Origin: Streptomyces atratus
Lineage (GTDB): Bacteria > Actinomycetota > Actinomycetes > Streptomycetales > Streptomycetaceae
Assembly: GCF_014648655.1 (NCBI RefSeq)
Contig: NZ_BMRN01000025.1
Location: forward strand, 47,713-111,712
Direction: 5' to 3'
DNA: 64,000 nt
The notes under the pieces were generated by a model. The model did not search any database, had not been told where the DNA came from, and saw nothing but the letters and a program-made list of their open reading frames with translations. A program made the position numbers and the translations under genes. Below, piece after piece: positions 42,102 to 51,072 of this stretch; the first letter of the stretch is position 1, and each line of letters begins with the position of its first letter.

Positions 42102-43393
42102 CGAGGATCGGCCTGGTGGTCAACCCGGTCGCCGGCCTCGGCGGCCGGGTGGGCCTGGGCGGTACCGACGGCCCGGACCGGCCCCGTGTGGCACTCTCGC
42201 TGGGCGCACGCCCCTTGGCGGGGGCGCGTGCCGCTGCGGCCCTGGGCGAACTGGCAGCGCGTTCGGTTCAGTTGGCAGTGGCCGGGCGTCCTGCGTGGGA
42301 CGGGCGGGAGCGCACGCCCGCCCCCGTGCCCGGCCGCCGGGCCGATGCCACCGGGGGTCCCGCGCCGGATGAGCTCAGCGATACGCACGCCGGAACGGCG
42401 GCCATCGCTCCGGTCGGTCACCCGCAGGGCTCCGGACTCCTCGTCGTGACCGCCGCCGGTCCCCTGGGCGCTGACTCCGTCGCCGCCGCAGGGCTTGCGG
42501 GGCGGGTCGTGTACGCCGCCGGGACCGGGCGGGACACCTCGGCCGCGGACACGGCCGCCGCGGTGCGGGCCGTCGTCGCCGAGGGCGTCGACCTCCTGCT
42601 CTTCGCCGGCGGCGACGGCACCGCGCGGGACGTGCTCGGCGCCCTGCGCGACGTGCCCTGCCCGGTCCTCGGCGTACCGACCGGCGTGAAGATGCACTCG
42701 GCCGTCTTCGCCATCAGCCCGCGCGCCGCGGGTGAGGTCGCGGCGGCGTGGCTCGCCCGCAGGAGCACCGTTCGGCTGCGGGACGCCGAGGTGATGGACC
42801 GGGACGAGGACGCCCTGAGCAAGGGCCGCGTCGCCTCACAGCTCTTCGGGTGGCTGCGCGTTCCGGACGTACCGGCCCGCGTACAGCAGCGCAAGACCGG
42901 CAGCACCGCCACCACGCCCGAGGCGGTCGACGGCATCGCGACCGACGTCGCCGAGCGCGTCGGGGACGGGCTGCTCGTGCTCGGCCCCGGAAGCACCACC
43001 CGGGCGGTCGCGGCGATGCTCGGCGCGGACGTCTCCCTCACGGGGGTCGACGTGCTCCGCCTGCGGCCCGGCCATCGGCCGCGAATCGTGGCCCGCGACG
43101 CGGGCGAGGACACCCTCCTCTCCGTCGGCCCGGCCTGGATCGCTCTCTCCCCCATCGGCGGCCAGGGCTTCCTCCTCGGCCGCGGCAACCAGCAGATCTC
43201 ACCGCGCGTCCTGCGCGCGGCAGGCGGTCGCGAGCGCCTGCTCGTGCTGTGCACGGAACAGAAGCTGGCCGCGCTCGGCAGCCGCCCTCTTCTCCTCGAC
43301 ACCGGCGACGATGCGCTCAACGCGGAGCTGTCCGGCCACCTGCCCGTCATCACCGGCAGGCGGCGCACATCGTTGTACCGCCTGGTCGGATGA
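42098..43393 (+). CDS. AcoX-like ATP-NAD kinase family protein
   Basis: This 431-residue protein belongs to the ATP-NAD kinase / AcoX family (COG3199-like). The NAD-kinase signature is present as LLFAGGDGTARDVLGAL near residues 167-183, preceded by RIGLVVNPVAGLGG at the N-terminus. The LGVPTGVKMHSAVFAISP stretch is shared with AcoX of acetoin operons, whose activity is still unclear. An unusual Ala/Pro/Arg-rich insert lies at about residues 25-120. The GTG at 42098 overlaps the gcvPB-like stop by four bases. Its presence in a P-protein operon hints at a cofactor role, but this is inference. Confidence 0.82.
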   Translation: MTRIGLVVNPVAGLGGRVGLGGTDGPDRPRVALSLGARPLAGARAAAALGELAARSVQLAVAGRPAWDGRERTPAPVPGRRADATGGPAPDELSDTHAGTAAIAPVGHPQGSGLLVVTAAGPLGADSVAAAGLAGRVVYAAGTGRDTSAADTAAAVRAVVAEGVDLLLFAGGDGTARDVLGALRDVPCPVLGVPTGVKMHSAVFAISPRAAGEVAAAWLARRSTVRLRDAEVMDRDEDALSKGRVASQLFGWLRVPDVPARVQQRKTGSTATTPEAVDGIATDVAERVGDGLLVLGPGSTTRAVAAMLGADVSLTGVDVLRLRPGHRPRIVARDAGEDTLLSVGPAWIALSPIGGQGFLLGRGNQQISPRVLRAAGGRERLLVLCTEQKLAALGSRPLLLDTGDDALNAELSGHLPVITGRRRTSLYRLVG

Positions 43394-43431
43394 CCCCTTA
43401 TGCCTCTCATCACCCCCAGAAGGAGACCAAG

Positions 43432-44178
43432 ATGATCTCTCTTGACGGCAAGCGTGCCATCGTGACCGGCGGCGGAGCGGGAATCGGCCGCGCCACCGCC
43501 CAGGTCCTCGCGGAGCTCGGCGCCCGCGTGGTGATCGCCGACATCGACACGGACGGCGGCGAACGCACCGCGAAGGACACCGCAGGGACCTTCGTACGCT
43601 GCGACGTGTCACGGCGCGAGGACTGCGAGGCCGTCGTGCACACGGCGCAGGAGCAGTTCGGCGGCGTGGACGTCCTCTTCAACAACGCCGGCGTCATCCG
43701 CCGCTCCACGGTCTGCGAGATCACCGAGGACGACTGGGACCTGGTGATGGCCGTGAACATCCGCTCGGTGATGCTGATGAGCCGCCTCGTGATCCCGGGG
43801 ATGGCGGCCCGGGGCGGCGGCTCCATCATCAACACCGGCTCCGGATGGGGCATCCGCGGTGGCGGCCGGGCCGTCTCGTACTGCGCGTCGAAGGGCGCCG
43901 TCGTCAACATGACCCGCGCCATGGCCATCGACCACGGCCCCGACAACATCCGCGTCAACTGCGTCTGCCCCGGTGACACGGCGACCGGGATGCTCGCCGA
44001 GGAGGCCCGCCAGCTCGGCGAGAGCTCCGACGCGTTCTACGCCGACGCCGCCGACCGGCCGCTCGGCCGGATCGGGCAGCCCCGCGACATCGCCCAGACC
44101 GTGGCGTTCCTCGCCTCCGACGCCTCGGCGTTCCTGAGCGGGGCGATCATCCCGGTCGACGGCGCCGGTACCGCGTGA
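43432..44178 (+). CDS. SDR family oxidoreductase
   Basis: This classical short-chain dehydrogenase has 248 residues. The nucleotide-binding motif is TGGGAGIG (residues 12-19), then NNAGV, catalytic Ser in NTGSGWG, and the YCASK active-site Tyr and Lys. Asp in VVIADID at the end of the second strand favours NAD(H) over NADP(H). The C-terminus SGAIIPVDGAGTA is typical of the FabG-like branch. ATG at 43432 has AGAAGGAG at good spacing, 38 bases after the AcoX-like gene. It probably oxidises or reduces a small alcohol/carbonyl made in the operon's pathway. Confidence 0.92.
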   Translation: MISLDGKRAIVTGGGAGIGRATAQVLAELGARVVIADIDTDGGERTAKDTAGTFVRCDVSRREDCEAVVHTAQEQFGGVDVLFNNAGVIRRSTVCEITEDDWDLVMAVNIRSVMLMSRLVIPGMAARGGGSIINTGSGWGIRGGGRAVSYCASKGAVVNMTRAMAIDHGPDNIRVNCVCPGDTATGMLAEEARQLGESSDAFYADAADRPLGRIGQPRDIAQTVAFLASDASAFLSGAIIPVDGAGTA

Positions 44179-44227
44179 CCCACCGGTAGCGGATAATCGA
44201 CCGGACCGAAGGGGAGGGCAGCCTCAC

Positions 44228-44869
44228 ATGCCAATCGAAAATCGCCCGCTGCGCGAACAGGTCAAGGAGGAACTGATCAAGCGCCTCGGGCGCGGCACGA
44301 TCGCGACGAGCGAGCCGATCAACGAGGGGCAACTGGCCACCGAACTCGGTGTCAGCCGCACTCCGCTGCGCGAGGCACTGATCACGCTGGAGCGCGAGGG
44401 CGTCATCACCAGCGAGCGCGGCAAGGGCTTCCGCTTCACACCGCTCAGCGCGCAGGAGTTCCGTGACCTGTCCGCGATCGTCGCGACGCTGGAGGCGCTC
44501 GCCCTGGAGTCCAGCGATCCCGAGCACCTGGCGGCGACAGCCCCCCGCCTCCTTGAGAAGGCGCGTGCTTTCTCGGCCCCGCAGGCGCCGCACGACGTCA
44601 TAGAGCGTTACGACGACGCGTGGCACGACCTGCTCCTGTCCGGCTGCACGAACAACCGCCTGATGAAGCTGATCACCTCTCTGAAGGTGACGATGCACCG
44701 CTACGAGCGGGTGGCCCTGGGCGACCAGGACATCCTGGAGCGTTCGGCGGTGGAGCACGAGCGGATCGCCGAGTGCCTGCAGCGCGGCGACCTCGACGCG
44801 GCCGTCGCGGCGCTCAAGGAGAACTGGAACAGCGGGATGCACCGGATCCTGGAGCATCTGAAGGACTGA
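44228..44869 (+). CDS. GntR family transcriptional regulator (FCD type)
   Basis: This 213-residue regulator has an N-terminal winged helix with QLATELGVSRTPLREALITL at about residues 38-57 and an FCD-type helical effector domain with metal-ligand candidates (YDDAWHDLLL and SAVEHERIAECLQRGD). Such proteins typically sense small carboxylates. It is 49 bases after the SDR gene in the same orientation and is preceded by AAGGGGAGGG, so it is the last gene of the gcvPA-like operon and probably its regulator. Palindromes in the divergent control region at 39046-39101 are candidate sites. Confidence 0.9.
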   Translation: MPIENRPLREQVKEELIKRLGRGTIATSEPINEGQLATELGVSRTPLREALITLEREGVITSERGKGFRFTPLSAQEFRDLSAIVATLEALALESSDPEHLAATAPRLLEKARAFSAPQAPHDVIERYDDAWHDLLLSGCTNNRLMKLITSLKVTMHRYERVALGDQDILERSAVEHERIAECLQRGDLDAAVAALKENWNSGMHRILEHLKD

Positions 44870-44912
44870 CCGCGTGCGGCGGGGCCCTGACGGGGACAGC
44901 GCAGACGCAGTG

Positions 44913-44945
44913 GTGCGGGTCGAGACGCCGAGGCTCGACCCGCAC
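44913..44945 (+). terminator. Hairpin at the end of the gcvPA-like operon
   Basis: Arms GTGCGGGTCGAG (44913-44924) and CTCGACCCGCAC (44934-44945) pair perfectly over 12 bases around a nine-base loop, 44 bases after the GntR stop. No T-run follows. Confidence 0.75.
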
Positions 44946-45280
44946 GGCTCCTCCGGGGTCCCCTCACCGCGAAACGGAACCCATCCGTCGACCTGACGCG
45001 CGCCCCAGGGTCTGTCCTTCAGCCGGTCGATGCCACGACCTCCGCCGCCGCGAGGCCACCCGCCCCAAATTCCGTGCGGAGAACGGCCCTTGAGGCAGAG
45101 CCGCAGCTCAGAACCCCTTCTCGGCTGGTTCAGGAATCGCCACGCACTCCAAGTGGTGAGTCATCGGAAAGAATGGTTACACGGAACGACACCTGCACGT
45201 AGGCTGTCCTCCCCTCAGACCACCGCTGACCTGGCAGAATGCAGCCCTGGAGCCGACCCGGCAGAGCTAGGAGCCGCCCC
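44946..45280. other. Intergenic stretch without a supported gene
   Basis: This 335-base stretch lies between the GntR terminator and the acyltransferase. No frame with protein-like composition and a ribosome site was found on either strand. The last 150 bases are somewhat AT-richer and probably hold the promoter of the downstream gene; no clear -35/-10 pair was identified. Confidence 0.5.
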
Positions 45281-46000
45281 GTGTTCTATTACGTGCTCAA
45301 ATACGTCGTCCTCGGGCCGCTTCTCCGGCTGTTCTTCCGCCCCAGGATCGAGGGCCTGGAACACATCCCGGAGGACGGCGCGGCCATCGTCGCCGGTAAC
45401 CATCTGTCGTTCTCCGACCACTTCCTGATGCCCGCGATCCTCAAACGGCGCATCACGTTTCTCGCCAAGGCGGAATACTTCACCGGACCGGGGGTGAAGG
45501 GGCGGCTGACCGCCGCCTTCTTCCACAGCATCGGGCAGATTCCGGTGGACCGGTCCGGCAAGGACGCGGGGCAGGCGGCGATCCGCGAAGGGCTCGGGGT
45601 GCTGAGCAGGGGTGAGCTGCTGGGGATCTACCCGGAGGGCACCCGTTCGCACGACGGCCGGCTGTACAAGGGCAAGGTCGGCGTGGCCGTGATGGCGATC
45701 ACGGCGCAGGTGCCGGTGGTGCCGTGCGCGATGGTCGGTACGTTCGAGATCCAGCCGCCGGGACAGGTCCTCCCGCACGTCAAGCGGGTCACGATCCGCT
45801 TCGGTGAGCCACTGGACTTCTCCCGCTACGCAGGTCTGGAGAACCAGAAGGCGGCGATCCGGGCGGTCACCGACGAAATCATGTACGCGATTCTCGGCCT
45901 CTCCGGGCAGGAGTACGTCGACGAGTACGCGGCCAAGGTGAAGGCCGCGCAGGCCGAGCAGGTCGGGCGGTCGAAGAAGTTCCCGAAGCTGCGACGCTGA
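45281..46000 (+). CDS. 1-acyl-sn-glycerol-3-phosphate acyltransferase (PlsC type)
   Basis: This 239-residue enzyme of phospholipid synthesis transfers an acyl chain to lysophosphatidate or a related acceptor. The catalytic HX4D motif is in GNHLSFSDHF (about residues 38-47), and the acceptor-binding motif EGTRS lies near 116. The N-terminus is hydrophobic and probably membrane-associated (VFYYVLKYVVLGPLLRLFF). GTG at 45281, seven bases after AGGAG, was chosen over the frame start at 45239. The C-terminus is charged. It is monocistronic as far as visible. Confidence 0.93.
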   Translation: MFYYVLKYVVLGPLLRLFFRPRIEGLEHIPEDGAAIVAGNHLSFSDHFLMPAILKRRITFLAKAEYFTGPGVKGRLTAAFFHSIGQIPVDRSGKDAGQAAIREGLGVLSRGELLGIYPEGTRSHDGRLYKGKVGVAVMAITAQVPVVPCAMVGTFEIQPPGQVLPHVKRVTIRFGEPLDFSRYAGLENQKAAIRAVTDEIMYAILGLSGQEYVDEYAAKVKAAQAEQVGRSKKFPKLRR

Positions 46001-46064
46001 CGGCGAATCCGCGCTGGGTGAACTCCGCTGGTCCGGGCGACGGCCTCGTCCTAGCGTGCCTCTC

Positions 46065-47114
46065 ATGAGCAAGGGAAACGCATGGGTTCTGGGAGCGACG
46101 GGTCAGATCGGGCGGGTGGCCGTGCAGGCCCTTGTCGAGGACGGCTGGGAGGTGACGGCCGCATCGCGCGGCGGCGGCCGGGACGCGCGGTGGGACGGCG
46201 CGGTGCGCACGACGGCTCTCGACCGGGACGAGGACGGCGCGCTGGAGGCGGCGCTGGGTGACGGTTGTGACGTACTGGTCGACATGGTCGCGTACGGCGC
46301 GGATCACGCCCGGCAGCTGACCGGCCTCGCGGACCTGATCGGTTCGGCGGTGGTCGTCTCCAGCGGTGCGGTGTACGAGGACGATCAGGGTCGCAGCTTC
46401 GACACACAGGGCGAGCCCGACGGAGCTCCGCGGTACCCCGTGCCGGTCCCGGAGACACAGCGCACCGTGCCGGCCGGCGATGCCACGTACGGGACGCGGA
46501 AGATACAGCTGGAACAGGGTCTGCTCGCGGCGGGGGACGCGCTGCCTGTGACGCTGTTGCGTGCGGGGGCGATTCACGGGGCGTACTGCCGCTCGCCGCG
46601 AGAGCTGTACTTCGTGAAGCGGCTTCTGGACGGCCGGGGGCGGCGGGTGCTCTCGTACGGCGGAACGTCCCGTTTCCACCCGGTCCATGTATCCAACCTG
46701 GCCGAGCTGATCCGGCTGGCAGCCGGGCGGCCCGGTTCGCGGGTGCTCAATGCCGGGGATCCGCAGGCGCCGACGGTCGCGGAGATCGGCGAGGCCGTCG
46801 ACGCGGTGCTCGGCCGGAGGACCGAGACCCTGCTGATGCCGGGCGCGCCCGGGGACGACGGCGTCGGCTCGACGCCCTGGAGCGCCGCCCATCCGATCGT
46901 GTACGACATGACGGCCGCCGAGCGGGAGCTCGGGTACCGGCCGGTGACGGGCTATGTGGAGTCGCTTCCGGAAACGGTCGAGTGGATCGGCGCGCAACTG
47001 GAGGGCAGGGACTGGACGGAGGCCTTTCCTCTCATGCTGCGGGCATACGGGAAGAAGCTCTTCGACTACGCGGCGGAGGACGTCTGGCTGGAGACGTACG
47101 ACCGGAAGGCGTGA
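46065..47114 (+). CDS. NAD-dependent epimerase/dehydratase family protein
   Basis: This extended-SDR-type protein has 349 residues. The Rossmann motif is WVLGATGQIGRVAV at about residues 7-20, and the pattern VVVSSGAVYED with YGTRK supplies the Ser, Tyr and Lys positions of the family. The substrate is unknown; sugar-nucleotide or other small-molecule oxidoreduction is possible. ATG at 46065 lies seven bases after TAGCGT (46052-46057), a good -10, so the transcript is probably leaderless; no ribosome site is seen. A GTG at 46056 is inside the -10 region and less likely. It is convergent with the aminopeptidase gene. Confidence 0.85.
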   Translation: MSKGNAWVLGATGQIGRVAVQALVEDGWEVTAASRGGGRDARWDGAVRTTALDRDEDGALEAALGDGCDVLVDMVAYGADHARQLTGLADLIGSAVVVSSGAVYEDDQGRSFDTQGEPDGAPRYPVPVPETQRTVPAGDATYGTRKIQLEQGLLAAGDALPVTLLRAGAIHGAYCRSPRELYFVKRLLDGRGRRVLSYGGTSRFHPVHVSNLAELIRLAAGRPGSRVLNAGDPQAPTVAEIGEAVDAVLGRRTETLLMPGAPGDDGVGSTPWSAAHPIVYDMTAAERELGYRPVTGYVESLPETVEWIGAQLEGRDWTEAFPLMLRAYGKKLFDYAAEDVWLETYDRKA

Positions 47115-47135
47115 GGCGGAGCCCGTACGCGAGAA

Positions 47136-47170
47136 CGGGCAGCCGGTGGTTCGAGGCCACCGGCCGCCCG
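47136..47170. terminator. Hairpin between convergent genes
   Basis: Arms CGGGC-A-GCCGGTGG and CCACCGGC-C-GCCCG pair over 13 of 14 positions around a seven-base loop (47136-47170). It lies between the convergent epimerase-like and aminopeptidase genes and can serve both. Confidence 0.75.
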
Positions 47171-47189
47171 TGCCCGTGCGGTGTGACCG

Positions 47190-48764
47190 TTACGGCTTGG
47201 GTGTGGCGTGCGGGGCGCACGTCACGTCGCTGCGTTCGGTCCTGCCGGTGAGCAGGTAGGTGTCCACCCGCTCGTTGATGCAGGGGTTGACCAGGCCGGT
47301 GACACCGTGCGAACCGGCGTCCCGCTCGGTGATGAGGCGCGAGCCCTTGAAGCGCTTGTGCAGTTCGACGGCACCCTCGTACGGGGTGGCGGCGTCACGC
47401 GTGGACTGCACGATCAGCACCGGCGGCAGGCCCTTGCCCGTCTTCACGTCCAGCGGGGTCTGCTGCTTGGCGGACCAGGTCGCACAGGGCAGGTTCATCC
47501 AGGCGTTGGCCCAGGTCATGAACGGGTAGTCCTTGTGCAGCCGGGTGTTGTCGCGGTCCCACTTCTGCCAACTGGTGGGCCACTTGGCATCCGCGCACTC
47601 GACCGCCGTGTACACGGCATTGCCGTTCTCCGAGGAGATGTTCCCCGCGATGTCCGACATGTTCGGTCCCGCGGCATCGACCAGTGCCTGGGTGTTACCG
47701 CCCAGGTAGTCGCTCCAGGTCTGGGCTACGGGCGCCCAGGCGCTGTCGTAGTACGGCGCCCTCTGGAAGAAGCCGATGAGCTCGGCGGGGCCGACGACGC
47801 CACCGATCGGGTTCTTCTTCGCGGCAGCGCGCAGCTTCAGCCACGCCTGCTCGACCTTCTCGGGGGTGTCGCCGATGTGATAGGTGGAGTCGTTCTCGGC
47901 GACCCATGCCTTCCAGTCGTCCCAGCGCCCCTGGAAGGCGATGTCCTGGTTGAGGTTGGCCTGGTACCAGATGTTGTCCTTCGCCGGGTTGACCACACTG
48001 TCGACGACCATGCGGCGGACGTGGGTCGGGAAGAGCGTGGCGTAGACCGCACCCAGATAGGTGCCGTAGGAGACACCCAGGAAGTTGAGCTGCTTCTCAC
48101 CGAGGGCGGCGCGGATGACATCCAGGTCGCGTGCCGTGTTCGGTGTGGTCATGTGCGGCAGCATGTCGCCGCTGCGTTCGGCGCAGCCGTCCGCGTACTC
48201 GGCCGCGAGCTTGCGCTGCGCACGCTTGTCGGCCTCGGAGTCGGGTACGGGGTCGGCCTTCGGGGCTTTGACGAACTCCTGGGGGTCGATGCAGGAGATC
48301 GGCGCGGAGTGGCCGACGCCCCGAGGGTCGAAGCCGACGAAGTCGTAGGCCTTCGCCGCGTTCGCCCAGATCCGGCTGCTGATGGCGCGCTTCGGGAACG
48401 CCATGCCCGAACCGCCGGGGCCGCCCGGGTTGTAGAGCAGGGCGCCCTGACGCTCCTCCGGCGTGCCGGTGCTGACGTGCCGGTCGACGGCGAGCTTGAT
48501 CTGCTTGCCGTCCGGCCTGGTGTAGTCGAGCGGCACGGTCACCCAGCCGCACTCAATCTGCTCGGGCATGCCCCAGTCGGCCGGACAGTCCTTCCAGTCG
48601 ACACCGGACTTGGCCGCCCGTGCCGCGGCGACCTGAACGCCGCGCGCCTCGGAACCGTGGTGGTGACGGCCTTCGGCAGTGGCCGCCGGTGCGGTCACCG
48701 CGCCCGCTATGAGCGTGCCCGCGATCAGAGCGCCGGCCGAGCCGAGCACTGCTGTGCGTCTCAA
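47190..48764 (-). CDS. Secreted tripeptidyl aminopeptidase (alpha/beta hydrolase)
   Basis: This 524-residue exported serine peptidase resembles the Streptomyces tripeptidyl aminopeptidase (Tap/SlpD/SlpE) group, which removes N-terminal tripeptides from extracellular proteins. A Sec signal peptide spans about residues 1-30 (LIAGTLIAGAVTAPAATA). Catalytic residues: Ser in LGVSYGTYLG, Asp in QSTRDAATP, and His in AGSHGVTG. The oxyanion region is NPGGPGGSG. The only in-frame start with a ribosome site is TTG at 48764, preceded by GGGGGAGG; a nearby ATG at 48780 is out of frame. Paired Cys in the C-terminal region suggest disulfides. Confidence 0.93.
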   Translation of the reverse strand: MRRTAVLGSAGALIAGTLIAGAVTAPAATAEGRHHHGSEARGVQVAAARAAKSGVDWKDCPADWGMPEQIECGWVTVPLDYTRPDGKQIKLAVDRHVSTGTPEERQGALLYNPGGPGGSGMAFPKRAISSRIWANAAKAYDFVGFDPRGVGHSAPISCIDPQEFVKAPKADPVPDSEADKRAQRKLAAEYADGCAERSGDMLPHMTTPNTARDLDVIRAALGEKQLNFLGVSYGTYLGAVYATLFPTHVRRMVVDSVVNPAKDNIWYQANLNQDIAFQGRWDDWKAWVAENDSTYHIGDTPEKVEQAWLKLRAAAKKNPIGGVVGPAELIGFFQRAPYYDSAWAPVAQTWSDYLGGNTQALVDAAGPNMSDIAGNISSENGNAVYTAVECADAKWPTSWQKWDRDNTRLHKDYPFMTWANAWMNLPCATWSAKQQTPLDVKTGKGLPPVLIVQSTRDAATPYEGAVELHKRFKGSRLITERDAGSHGVTGLVNPCINERVDTYLLTGRTERSDVTCAPHATPKP

Positions 48765-48921
48765 GTGGAACCTCCCCCATCTCTGAAGCGCCGCCGGTGG
48801 CGGCGCAGTTCATTCAGGACCTCTCGCGGATCCTGTCGTCTGTGAGGTTCCTGAGAACAGGTCACACACCAACTTCTTTACCGAATCGATAACCGGACAC
48901 CCGTGTCCCGCTGAGCGGTAT

Positions 48922-49691
48922 TCACCCCGCCGGGGTGTCGAGTACGTCGCTCAGTGCGTCGCTCAGGACCCTGCGCAGCAGACGTGCATCGGGGGCGACC
49001 GCTGTCACCAGCACAGCCGGACCGACGAGTGGCGTGAGGACGGCGGTCGGCCCCAGCAGGCGGGCCTCGGGGCATTTTTCGTCGAACGACGGGTCCACGA
49101 CGAGGAGTTGCCCGACGGCCCGGTGGCCTCCCAGGACGGCGGCGCCGTCCCAGCCGCCGGGTGCTCCCGGCCCGTACGCCACCTGCTGGTCGATCAGCGG
49201 ACGGCCGGCGCGGTGCACCCTGAGACGGCTGGTGAGGGTGCCGGTGCTCTCGCCGTGGCGTCCGAGAATCTGCTCCTCGCGCAGCACCAGCCGTGCCGTG
49301 GGCGCGAGTTCGATCCGTGTGGTCATGTGCAGGACGCTGCCGTGCGCCGAGACGAGTTGCTCCGGCAGCCAGCAGAGCCCGGCCCGCTCCCCCACGTCCA
49401 ACCTGATTTCGTACGTGGCGGGTTCGGCGGCCGCTCCCGGTCCGGGCAGGGCGACGGTGGCCGCGGCCGAGTCGACGGTGAGCCGGGCGTCTTCCTCGAC
49501 TCGTGCCTCGATGGCGAGCCGGTCGCCGCCGAGCGGCGCGCTCATGGCTCCGACGACGGTGACACGGGCGTTCGGGCCGTTCGCGGCCCGGGTCCGGCGC
49601 AGGGCGAGCGGCCCGTCGCTCTCCAGCACGGGGAGCGAGGTGACGCCCCGGCTGTCGAGGACCGCGTTGATCCGGGCGGTGGCCTGGACGC

Positions 49692-49695
<4 letters not shown>
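48922..49695 (-). CDS. ureD: Urease accessory protein UreD
   Basis: This 257-residue chaperone joins UreF and UreG on the urease apoenzyme to deliver nickel. It has the beta-rich UreD pattern (LREEQILGRHGES, VAYGPGAPGGWDGAAVLGGH). ATG at 49695 overlaps the ureG stop by four bases. It is the last gene of the ureABCFGD cluster. The sequence is one of the less conserved urease proteins; position plus pattern makes the call secure. Confidence 0.9.
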
Positions 49696-50369
<674 letters not shown>

Positions 50370-50396
50370 GGTGTTCGGCTCCTGGTTCTTGCAGGT

Positions 50397-51059
50397 TTAC
50401 GAGGCGAACAGGCGGACAGGCCAGGCCGCGTGCGCCTCGGCGGTGATGTCGAGGAGAGGGGCGCAGGCTGCGGGCAGCGCATCGATGGTTCCGTGCGCCG
50501 CAGCGGTGGCCTGTTCGGCGATCCGGTCGAGTTCGGGTGCGAGGCGGGCGAGGACGGCGGTGGCCTCGAAGGGGTCGAGGGAGAGCAGCCGGACGACAGC
50601 GGTGGCCGGTCCGCTGACGGTCTCGTAGGCGACGCAGTGCGCAGCGTCCTCGGGCCCGAGTCCCGCCGCGCGTGCGGTGAGGCCGAGCACGACGGGCTGG
50701 TGGGCACCGCGCGGCCGGGCCCGGGCGAGCGCGGCGAGTTCGGGGCTGGGCCAGGTGGCGCGGGCCGCCCGCATCAGCTGCCGGCCGAGTTTGCGCGCGA
50801 CGGTCCGCAGCGCGGGTGACGGGGTGCGGGCATCGGCGGCCTCGTCGAGCGCGAGCGGGTCATGGCCGTGGGCGGCCGCCGCGGCGAGTGCGGCGGCCGT
50901 GAGTCCGGTGGTGTGGAGACGGCCCCGGCAGAACTCGGCGAGGTCCTCGGCGTTACGGATACGTCCTTCCTTCACAGCCGGTTCGGCGCCGCCGGAGTGG
51001 GCGTGGCCACCGGCGGGGAACCGGCCGTCGGCGAGGACGAGCAGAGCTGCGCGACTCAT
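50397..51059 (-). CDS. ureF: Urease accessory protein UreF
   Basis: This 220-residue all-helical protein regulates UreG GTP hydrolysis in urease maturation. Family features are LLVLADGRFPAGGHAHSGG at the N-terminus and LGLTARAAGLGPEDA near the middle. ATG at 51059 is preceded by GTG at 51062, which could also serve. The gene begins 13 bases after the ureC stop and continues the urease operon. Confidence 0.92.
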   Translation of the reverse strand: MSRAALLVLADGRFPAGGHAHSGGAEPAVKEGRIRNAEDLAEFCRGRLHTTGLTAAALAAAAAHGHDPLALDEAADARTPSPALRTVARKLGRQLMRAARATWPSPELAALARARPRGAHQPVVLGLTARAAGLGPEDAAHCVAYETVSGPATAVVRLLSLDPFEATAVLARLAPELDRIAEQATAAAHGTIDALPAACAPLLDITAEAHAAWPVRLFAS

Positions 51060-51072
51060 CACATGGTCCGCA

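Noticed and set aside
45001..45240. Short frames in the gap before the acyltransferase gene
   Set aside because: No ribosome sites, no conserved-looking peptides and skewed composition.
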